Below, piece by piece: positions 13,855-20,080 of a stretch of DNA of 22,533 bases; the stretch's first letter is position 1; each line of letters begins with the position of its first letter. Source of the stretch: CAZJKE01 sp964546585 (lineage in GTDB: Bacteria; Planctomycetota; Phycisphaerae; Phycisphaerales; SM1A02); the NCBI GenBank assembly GCA_964546585.1, contig CAZJKE010000032.1:1-22533 (forward strand). Direction: 5' to 3'. A program made the translations under genes and the position numbers. The notes below the pieces were generated by a model. It was not told the DNA's origin. It searched no databases and saw only the letters and a program-made list of their open reading frames with translations.

Positions 13855-14664
13855 GTGCACACTGTACGCGTATTCCGCGATATCAAGGCGATTGCGGCCC
13901 ATGTGAACGGAGCCTTTGTTCCCACCATGGGCATGCTGCATGCGGGTCACTGCGCCTTGATCAAGGCCGCCGCCGGCTCAGGCAAGCCCGTCACTGTGAG
14001 CATCTTCGTCAACCCCACCCAGTTCGGCCCCAATGAGGACTTTTCTCGTTATCCAAGGCAACCGGAGCAGGATGTGGAATTGGCGGCGCAAGCCGGAGCG
14101 GATTTCATCTTCATGCCCGACGAAGCCTCGATCTATCCGCCTGATCAAGCCGTCAAGTCCCCACCCCTCCCGCCCGCGGCAACCGAACCTGAGCTGGAAG
14201 ATCGATGCAGACCCGGTCACTTTGGCGGTGTTTGCACCGTCGTTGCAAGACTCTTCGATCTGCTCCTCCCATCTGAGGCATACTTCGGCGAGAAGGATTA
14301 TCAACAACTCCTGGCCATTCGGCAGATGGTCGCCGCAGCCGGTGACCGGTGGCCGGACCTGTCAATCGAAGGTTGTCCAACCGTGCGAGAACCAGACGGT
14401 CTCGCGCTAAGCAGCCGCAATGTCTACCTTGACAGTGCGAGGCGGGAGCAGGCGCTGGGCCTCTACAGGGCGCTTCGTGCCGCGGCCGATGGCGAAGATG
14501 CGATGCGCCGCGTGCTCGACGAACACGCGCTTCACACTGACTACGCCGTCATCCGCAACGCCAATACCCTGCTCGAAGCCGCCGGCCCTCAGCGAGCACT
14601 CATTGCTGCAAAGGTGGGTACCACGAGGCTCATTGACAATGCCGCGATGGGAGCCAACCCATGA
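13855..14664 (+). CDS. panC: Pantothenate synthetase
   Basis: The 269-residue enzyme ligates pantoate and beta-alanine with ATP to make pantothenate, the precursor of coenzyme A. Family motifs are complete: PTMGMLHAGH at 23-32 (nucleotide-binding HxGH), FVNPTQF at 51-57, FGEKDYQQL near 144-152, REPDGLALSSRN at 178-189. The length is close to the usual 280. The start is a GTG at 13855; the protein begins MHTVRVFRDIKAI, as expected for PanC, and there is no Shine-Dalgarno site. A -10-like TATAGT 7 bases upstream suggests a leaderless mRNA. The stop overlaps the nadD start as ATGA, so CoA and NAD precursor genes are co-translated. panB and panD are not in this window. Confidence 0.95.
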   Translation: MHTVRVFRDIKAIAAHVNGAFVPTMGMLHAGHCALIKAAAGSGKPVTVSIFVNPTQFGPNEDFSRYPRQPEQDVELAAQAGADFIFMPDEASIYPPDQAVKSPPLPPAATEPELEDRCRPGHFGGVCTVVARLFDLLLPSEAYFGEKDYQQLLAIRQMVAAAGDRWPDLSIEGCPTVREPDGLALSSRNVYLDSARREQALGLYRALRAAADGEDAMRRVLDEHALHTDYAVIRNANTLLEAAGPQRALIAAKVGTTRLIDNAAMGANP

Positions 14665-15227
14665 ACCGCACGCTGGTCTTCGGCGGATCGTTCGATCCTC
14701 CGCACCTCGGCCATGTCGGCCCTCCGGTCGCAGCACTGCAATGCCTTGGCTTCGACCGACTTCTCTATGTGCCAGCCGCAGTCAGTCCCCATAAGGTCGA
14801 TTTGCCTCCGGTCCCCGCGAAACACCGGCTCGCAATGCTGCACCTTGCCATCGAAGGCATCCCACAGGCCGAGGTTTCATTGGTGGAGGTGGATCGAGAA
14901 GGGCCCAGTTTTACGATCGACACGTTGTCTGCGCTGCGAGACACCATCGGCGGCGAAATGCGGCTGCTCATCGGCGCCGATCAAGCTCGCGTGTTCTTCA
15001 CCTGGCACCGATTCGAAGAAATCATTGCCCTCACCGAACCCGTAGTGATGCCACGGGCCGGCGGCGGCGCACTCGAACCCATCTGGCAAGGCCGCCTTCT
15101 GCCGATTCCACCAATCGCCGTATCCAGTTCCCAGGTTCGCTCGGCGCTCTCCAGCGGAGCATCGCTCGATCAACTGGTTCCAGCATCGGTCGCGGCATAC
15201 ATCAAAGAACACGGCCTCTATCGATAG
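14661..15227 (+). CDS. nadD: Nicotinate-nucleotide adenylyltransferase
   Basis: The 188-residue enzyme transfers AMP from ATP to nicotinate mononucleotide in NAD synthesis. The N-terminal nucleotidyltransferase motif GGSFDPPHLGH is at 8-18, and the C-terminal SSSQVR at 155-160 corresponds to the family's ISSTxIR site. RLLIGADQARVFFTWHRFEE at about 101-120 matches the conserved GxD...W region. The ATG at 14661 overlaps the panC stop by 4 bases. A phosphopantetheine adenylyltransferase (CoaD) shares the HxGH fold, but the length and the SSSQVR/GADQ motifs fit NadD better. lepA follows after 32 bases. Confidence 0.9.
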   Translation: MNRTLVFGGSFDPPHLGHVGPPVAALQCLGFDRLLYVPAAVSPHKVDLPPVPAKHRLAMLHLAIEGIPQAEVSLVEVDREGPSFTIDTLSALRDTIGGEMRLLIGADQARVFFTWHRFEEIIALTEPVVMPRAGGGALEPIWQGRLLPIPPIAVSSSQVRSALSSGASLDQLVPASVAAYIKEHGLYR

Positions 15228-15244
15228 CGGGGCGTCTTCGCAGG

Positions 15245-15250
15245 TAGAAT
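15245..15250 (+). promoter_or_regulatory. lepA: Possible -10 hexamer for a leaderless lepA transcript
   Basis: TAGAAT (5 of 6 consensus bases) lies 9 bases before the lepA GTG, which has no clear Shine-Dalgarno site. No -35 match was found. Confidence 0.3.
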
Positions 15251-15259
15251 CCTCGTCTC

Positions 15260-17062
15260 GTGCCCATTCGTAACTTCTCCATCATTGCGCACATCGACCA
15301 CGGCAAGAGCACCCTCGCCGATCGGTTGCTGCAGGCAACACGGGCTGTAACGGAACGCGAGTCCCGCGACCAGATGCTCGATTCGATGGACTTGGAACGG
15401 GAGCGCGGCATCACCATCAAGGCGTCGGCGGTGACCGTGTACCACGAACATGATGGCCAGAGATTTGAACTCAACTTCATCGACACGCCTGGCCATGTGG
15501 ACTTTTCCTACGAGGTTTCGCGGGCGCTGACCGCTTGCGAAGGCGCATTGCTGGTCGTCGATGCCACGCAAGGTGTCGAAGCGCAGACCGTCGCCAATGC
15601 CTATCTCGCTATCGAGCAGAACCTCGAACTGATACCTGTGGTGAACAAAGTGGATCTCCCGTCCGCCGATCCCGAGCGAGTCGCGATGGAAATCGAACAG
15701 GTGCTCGGGTTGCCCGCCGAGGACTGCATCTATTGCTCGGCCAAGACGGGAAAGGGCATCGCAGAACTGCTCGATGTGATCTGCGAGCGACTGCCCAAAC
15801 CTCGTCCTTCGGAGATAGAGCAGACACGGGCGCTGATCTTCGACAGCCATTATGACGACTACCGCGGCGTTATCGTCTATTTTCGCGTCTTCGATGGTCG
15901 CCTCGCCAAAGGCGATCGCATCCGCATGATGGGCACAGGCCGTACCTATGGCATTACGGAACTGGGGCGATACACGCCGACGGCGACACCAGCCGATACG
16001 CTTGGCGCGGCGGAGGTCGGCTACATGGTCGCCGCGATCAAGCAGATTGATGATGTACGCGTCGGTGACACCATCACCCTCGACGGCAATCCGGCCCCGG
16101 TACCACTGCCTGGCTACGAAGAACCGAAACAGATGGTGTTTTGTGATTTCTATCCCGCTTCCAGCGGTGAGGGCGCGAAGAAAAGCGATTTCGAGACGCT
16201 GCGCGACGCGATCGAACGGCTTCGATTGAACGATGCCAGTTTCACCTTTGACATACAGCACTCCGACGCACTCGGGTTCGGATTCCGCTGCGGCTTCCTT
16301 GGACTGTTGCACATGGAGATCGTGCAGGAACGGCTGGAGCGGGAGGGCGGCGCAGAGATCATTCAGACTGCACCGACGGTGAACTACCGTGTAGACCTCA
16401 CTGACGACACGACGCTCGACATTCATAACCCCGCCGACCTGCCTGATCCAACACTCATTCATGCCATCTGCGAGCCAGTTGTCCGGCTGGAGATCATCTG
16501 TCCAGACGAATCCATCGGCGATCTCATGCGGCTCTGCGAGACCAGGCGGGGCGTGTTCCGTGGGCAAACGTTTGTTTCCGAGGGGCGGCAGATGTTGGAG
16601 TACGAACTTCCGCTGGCAGAGATCATCTACGACTTCTACGACAAGTTGAAGTCGATCACCCGTGGGTACGGCACGATGGACTACGAGATCGTGGACTACC
16701 GCGCCGATCGGCTTGTCAAGGTAGTCATCCTCGTCAACGGCCAGCCCGTTGAGGCACTGAGCCTCATCTGCCACCGCGAGAAGGCGGAGCAACGGTCGAG
16801 ATTGATCCTGCAGAAACTCAGAAAGCAGATCGATCGCCACCAGTTTGAGATTCCGCTGCAGGCGGCCATCGGCGGCAAGATCATCGCGAGAGAAACGATC
16901 AAGGCCGTGCGGAAGAATGTCACAGCGAAGTGTTACGGGGGCGATGTCACTCGAAAGAGAAAGTTGCTCGAGAAACAGAAGGCGGGCAAGCGGCGCATGA
17001 AGGCCGTCGGCAATGTTCACATACCTCAGGAGGCGTTCCTCGCCGTTCTGGAACAGGAGTAA
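15260..17062 (+). CDS. lepA: Elongation factor 4 (LepA), ribosome back-translocating GTPase
   Basis: The protein has 600 residues, the standard length. It is a translational GTPase that acts on stalled or early ribosomes. GTPase motifs: AHIDHGKST (G1, 9-17), RERGIT (G2), DTPGH (G3), NKVD (G4), SAK (G5). LepA-specific features follow: GFRCGFLGLLHMEIVQERLE in the third domain, and the C-terminal LepA domain with AKCYGGDVTRKRKLLEKQKA and VGNVHIPQEAFLAVLE. All residues I expect are present. The start is GTG at 15260 (MPIRNFSIIAHIDHGKST is the usual N-terminus). The gene lies 32 bases after nadD; the next gene starts 7 bases after the stop, with its Shine-Dalgarno site inside the lepA end. Confidence 0.97.
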   Translation: MPIRNFSIIAHIDHGKSTLADRLLQATRAVTERESRDQMLDSMDLERERGITIKASAVTVYHEHDGQRFELNFIDTPGHVDFSYEVSRALTACEGALLVVDATQGVEAQTVANAYLAIEQNLELIPVVNKVDLPSADPERVAMEIEQVLGLPAEDCIYCSAKTGKGIAELLDVICERLPKPRPSEIEQTRALIFDSHYDDYRGVIVYFRVFDGRLAKGDRIRMMGTGRTYGITELGRYTPTATPADTLGAAEVGYMVAAIKQIDDVRVGDTITLDGNPAPVPLPGYEEPKQMVFCDFYPASSGEGAKKSDFETLRDAIERLRLNDASFTFDIQHSDALGFGFRCGFLGLLHMEIVQERLEREGGAEIIQTAPTVNYRVDLTDDTTLDIHNPADLPDPTLIHAICEPVVRLEIICPDESIGDLMRLCETRRGVFRGQTFVSEGRQMLEYELPLAEIIYDFYDKLKSITRGYGTMDYEIVDYRADRLVKVVILVNGQPVEALSLICHREKAEQRSRLILQKLRKQIDRHQFEIPLQAAIGGKIIARETIKAVRKNVTAKCYGGDVTRKRKLLEKQKAGKRRMKAVGNVHIPQEAFLAVLEQE

Positions 17063-17069
17063 CGAATCA

Positions 17070-17765
17070 ATGAAACACCTCACGACCATCGCGATCATTC
17101 TTGGCGGGCTTGCCATCCTTCGCATCACCGAAGCCATCGCTGTTGTTGACGACACCGCCACGCTCGGTCCCGTCGATGGGATTTCGTTAGCGGGAAAGGA
17201 TGGCGATCTATCGCTGCGAAATGATGACGGCCATCTGGCTTGGGGGGAGGAAGCGACCAGCCGTGCGTTGTCCACCGCCTTCGTCCATGTTGGCCGCGCG
17301 CTGGAACCGCTCATGGCTGCCGATCATTTTGTCGAGGCGCGTCAGGATCTCAACGAGGAACTGAACCCGATCGGTGAGGAACTGGAAGAGACGATGCAGG
17401 AACTCTGGGAGGAAGGCAAGAGCATGTCGCCTGACGATCCGGACGCGGATGACTTTCGCCAGCGTTACGAACAGGTCTATGCGGAACTGCAGGAATTCCA
17501 GCAGCGGGCAAACGCCGCGAGAGCGTCGCTTGCCGCAGAGCAGATGCAGGAGGCCTACAGCGAGGTTCTCACCGCAGTCAATGTTGTCGCTGACCGGCTG
17601 CACATCGACCTCGTGCTGCGGTTTATTCCTCCAGATGACCCGATCGAGCCGGGTCCGCCCAACGCCGTCACGACGCAGATTCGTCTACGCACTGCGCTGC
17701 GGCTTCCGGATGAAATCGACATCACGGACGATGTGCTGGCTGAACTCGGGCACGACACCGAGTAG
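17070..17765 (+). CDS. OmpH/Skp-family periplasmic protein
   Basis: The 231-residue protein has an N-terminal signal peptide (MKHLTTIAIILGGLAILRI then TEA). A charged helical section at about 90-170 (NEELNPIGEELEETMQELWE, RQRYEQVYAELQEFQQRANA) is typical of the coiled-coil tentacles of Skp/OmpH chaperones, which hold outer-membrane proteins in the periplasm. The C-terminal ALRLPDEIDITDDVLAEL matches the family's end. The N-terminal domain (residues 25-80) is less typical. AGGAG lies 10 bases before the ATG at 17070, overlapping the lepA stop. In other bacteria ompH sits near lpxD/lpxA, and lpxA is found 660 bases on, with lipB between. The last 44 bases overlap the 3' end of lipB on the other strand. 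Confidence 0.75.
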   Translation: MKHLTTIAIILGGLAILRITEAIAVVDDTATLGPVDGISLAGKDGDLSLRNDDGHLAWGEEATSRALSTAFVHVGRALEPLMAADHFVEARQDLNEELNPIGEELEETMQELWEEGKSMSPDDPDADDFRQRYEQVYAELQEFQQRANAARASLAAEQMQEAYSEVLTAVNVVADRLHIDLVLRFIPPDDPIEPGPPNAVTTQIRLRTALRLPDEIDITDDVLAELGHDTE

Positions 17766-18399
17766 TGTTTCTGTTCATGACATCGCCAAGCACGGTCCGT
17801 ACCTCGTCCATCGACGGGCAGGCGCCGCTGAGTATGGCGTGCATCGATGTCACGCCGCGACCGGCCAGGCCACAGGGCACAATCAAGTCGAAGTGATTCA
17901 GGTCGGTCGTGACATTGAGCGCGAGCCCGTGCATGGATACCCACCGGGATACCCGGACCCCGATTGCACATATCTTGAGGTCGCCGATCCACACGCCCGT
18001 CGCAGTTTCGTCACTACTTGCCTCAATGCCGAAGTCGGCGAGCGTCTCGATGACACTGGCTTCGAGCAATCGCACATACCCTCGCAGCCGCAGTCCAAGT
18101 GTATTGAGGTTCAGAATGGGATAGGCGACCAGTTGCCCCGGACCGTGGTATGTAATGTCGCCGCCTCGGTCCGTCTCGCAGACCGTCACACCCGCGGCAG
18201 TCAGTTCCTGAGCCGTGGCCCGAAGGTGTGAAGGCGCTTCTTTTCGCCGGCTGATCGTAATGACAGGTGGATCATGTTCGACCAGCAGGAGGCGATCGTC
18301 GCCGCCGTTGATCACCTCTCGTTGATGCTGGCGCTGCACTTCCAGCGCTGGCTCGTAGGCCATGGACCCCAGATCGATAACGGATAGTTGGCAGGACAT
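17722..18399 (-). CDS. lipB: Octanoyl-[acyl carrier protein]:protein N-octanoyltransferase
   Basis: The 225-residue enzyme moves octanoyl groups from acyl carrier protein to lipoyl domains, the first step of lipoate synthesis. Motifs: RGGDITYHGPGQLVAYPI at 78-95, GDLKICAIGVRVSRWVSMHG at 139-158 with catalytic Lys142, and PCGLAGRGVTSM at 175-186 with catalytic Cys176. The length matches the family. ATG 18399 gives the normal N-terminus (MSCQLSVIDLG); in-frame codons upstream reach into lpxA and are not used. There is no Shine-Dalgarno site before this ATG. The 3' end overlaps the OmpH-like gene by 44 bases, and the final residues (NTTRCRARVQPAHRP) lie in that overlap. Confidence 0.95.
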   Translation of the reverse strand: MSCQLSVIDLGSMAYEPALEVQRQHQREVINGGDDRLLLVEHDPPVITISRRKEAPSHLRATAQELTAAGVTVCETDRGGDITYHGPGQLVAYPILNLNTLGLRLRGYVRLLEASVIETLADFGIEASSDETATGVWIGDLKICAIGVRVSRWVSMHGLALNVTTDLNHFDLIVPCGLAGRGVTSMHAILSGACPSMDEVRTVLGDVMNRNTTRCRARVQPAHRP

Positions 18400-18410
18400 C
18401 GCCAATCGAG

Positions 18411-18417
18411 GATGATA
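18411..18417. promoter_or_regulatory. Possible shared -10 region between lipB and lpxA
   Basis: The only 25 bases between the two divergent starts contain GATGATA. On the plus strand GATGAT (18411-18416) lies 8 bases before the lpxA GTG. On the minus strand TATCAT (18417-18412) lies 12 bases before the lipB ATG. Neither gene has a Shine-Dalgarno site. Confidence 0.3.
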
Positions 18418-18424
18418 CGCCCTC

Positions 18425-19249
18425 GTGGCCAACATCCACCCAACTTCCATCGTCGAAGGCGATGTCAAACTCGCAGACGATGTCGAGATCGGCCCGTGCT
18501 GTGTCGTACGTGGACCAGTGACGATTGGCGCTGGTTCCCGCGTACTCGGACACTCGCACCTCACGGGAAAACTGGTGATTGGCAAAGGCAACACGATCTA
18601 CCCGTTCTGCTGCCTTGGGTTCGCCGGGCAGGATGCGAGTTATCCAAACGACATGTTCGAGCCGGGCATCGTCATCGGGAATGGAAACACACTCCGAGAG
18701 TATTCCTCGGTGCACCGAGCGACTCGCGACCTTGCCACAACGATCGGCAACGACAATTTCTTCATGACATCTTCCCATGTTGCCCACGACTGCATCGTCG
18801 GCAACAACTGCACGCTCGTTACACAGGCCTCGCTTGGAGGGCATGTCTGGGTTGACGATGGTGTGATCATTGGCGGCGGCGCCGCCGTACACCAGTTCGT
18901 TCGCATCGGCCGCGGCGTGTTGGTCAGTGGCCTCGGCGGCGTGTCGCAGGATATCCCGCCGTTCTTTACCGTCACCGGGATCAACATCGTCGCCTCGCCG
19001 AACCTCGTCGGCATGCGCCGCAGCGGCATGGATCGCGACGAGATTACAAAGCGGAAGGACATTTTCAAACTTCTCTACCGCGATGGCGGCACGAAAGCAC
19101 AAATGCTTCAACGCCTGCGATCGGCGGGTGACGACATTTCATCGGAGTATGCCGATTTCATCGAGGCCACCCGAAAGGGTGTCTGCCTCGGGACACCGGA
19201 CGAGCGGCGATCGGAGAGACGAAACAAGGGCCGGCTCATCGATGCATAG
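18425..19249 (+). CDS. lpxA: Acyl-[ACP]--UDP-N-acetylglucosamine O-acyltransferase
   Basis: The 274-residue protein is a left-handed beta-helix acyltransferase that starts lipid A synthesis by acylating UDP-GlcNAc. Hexapeptide repeats run from residue 3 to about 190 (IHPTSIVEGDV, IGKGNTIYPF, IGNGNTLREY). The catalytic histidine is His121 in SSHVAHDCIVGN, and GGGAAVHQFVRIG matches the conserved following turn. The C-terminal helical domain (about 195-255) is present, with an unusually basic tail (ERRSERRNKGR). The site before the helix turn, REYSSVHRATRD, differs from the usual RExVTIxRGT, so substrate choice may differ. The start is GTG 18425, without a Shine-Dalgarno site. The next gene overlaps the stop by 8 bases. 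Confidence 0.93.
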   Translation: MANIHPTSIVEGDVKLADDVEIGPCCVVRGPVTIGAGSRVLGHSHLTGKLVIGKGNTIYPFCCLGFAGQDASYPNDMFEPGIVIGNGNTLREYSSVHRATRDLATTIGNDNFFMTSSHVAHDCIVGNNCTLVTQASLGGHVWVDDGVIIGGGAAVHQFVRIGRGVLVSGLGGVSQDIPPFFTVTGINIVASPNLVGMRRSGMDRDEITKRKDIFKLLYRDGGTKAQMLQRLRSAGDDISSEYADFIEATRKGVCLGTPDERRSERRNKGRLIDA

Positions 19250-20027
19250 CATGACGGTGCTCGGTAGCGGGTCCTCGGGAAACTGCACAATCATCCAACG
19301 ATCATCCGGCCTCGCGATGTTCATCGATGCCGGTTTGTCGATGCGGCAGACACGGCAACGGCTCGGCCGCTCTGGTCAGTCGCTCGACAGTGTGACCGAC
19401 CTTCTCCTGACGCACCTTGATCGAGATCATTTCAATCCGGCATGGTGCCGGACACTGCTCGCACGCGGCGTCCGTGTTCATGTGCATCATCGCCATGCAG
19501 AGCGGGCAATTGCCGTGGGCGTGCCGGAGCAACTGCTGGTAGTGTTCGATCGCGATCTTGCACTCGAGGATGTGCGTGCCGAGCCAGTGCACATGCCGCA
19601 CGATGCGGAGGGCTCCATCGGATTTGTGCTGGAGAGCGGCGGGAGGCGTATTGGATTCGCAACGGACATCGGACATGTGCCAGATGTCATGCTGAATCGC
19701 TTTGTCGATCTGGATGTGCTGGCGATCGAGTCAAACTACGACCCGGAGTTGCAACTTGGGAGCCGCCGCCCACCCACGCTCAAGGAACGGATCATGGGCG
19801 GCAATGGGCACCTCTCGAATCGACAGGCCTTGGAGGCTGTGTTGCACATTGCGGAGCGGTCGCGACTGCGGCACATCGTGCTTCTGCACCTTTCGCGGCA
19901 ATGCAACAGCCCGGCAGTCATTCGGTCGCTGTACGCCGAATATGGGAGGGACGCGATGGACATGTTGACCATCACATCGCAGGACCAGCCCTCACAAGTG
20001 CTGCAAGTAGCCCCGGCGACAGCCTGA
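19242..20027 (+). CDS. Metallo-beta-lactamase-fold hydrolase, YycJ/WalJ-like
   Basis: The 261-residue protein starts with the YycJ-type signature VLGSGSSGNCTII at 6-18. Other family blocks: LLLTHLDRDHF at 54-64, MPHDAEGSIGF at 118-128, FATDIGH at 139-145, AIESNYD at 161-167 and HLSRQCN at 216-222. YycJ-like proteins are probable exonucleases linked to cell-wall and division control. The metal motif HxHxDH here reads H58-L-D60-R-D62-H63, with aspartate replacing the second histidine, so metal binding may be altered. The other ligands (His120, Asp142) look intact. Starts at ATG 19242, overlapping lpxA by 8 bases; a second ATG at 19251 is just after the lpxA stop. ftsK follows 53 bases later. 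Confidence 0.85.
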   Translation: MHSMTVLGSGSSGNCTIIQRSSGLAMFIDAGLSMRQTRQRLGRSGQSLDSVTDLLLTHLDRDHFNPAWCRTLLARGVRVHVHHRHAERAIAVGVPEQLLVVFDRDLALEDVRAEPVHMPHDAEGSIGFVLESGGRRIGFATDIGHVPDVMLNRFVDLDVLAIESNYDPELQLGSRRPPTLKERIMGGNGHLSNRQALEAVLHIAERSRLRHIVLLHLSRQCNSPAVIRSLYAEYGRDAMDMLTITSQDQPSQVLQVAPATA

Positions 20028-20080
20028 GACGGGCGAAAATACTCGGCCTTTCGGCCTATCCGTGCCGATATCAGGTGGTT

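Noticed and set aside
15218..17314. A 698-codon open frame antisense to lepA
   Set aside because: It is a shadow of lepA caused by high GC; the sense frame encodes a complete LepA with all motifs and the antisense product resembles nothing known.
20044..20057. CGGCCTTTCGGCCT as a terminator after the YycJ-like gene
   Set aside because: The stem is only 4 bp (GGCC/GGCC) and no T-tract follows.
19442..20080. In-frame N-terminal extension of FtsK by 213 codons
   Set aside because: It overlaps the YycJ-like gene almost entirely and has no membrane or FtsK-like features; the normal FtsK N-terminus begins at 20081.
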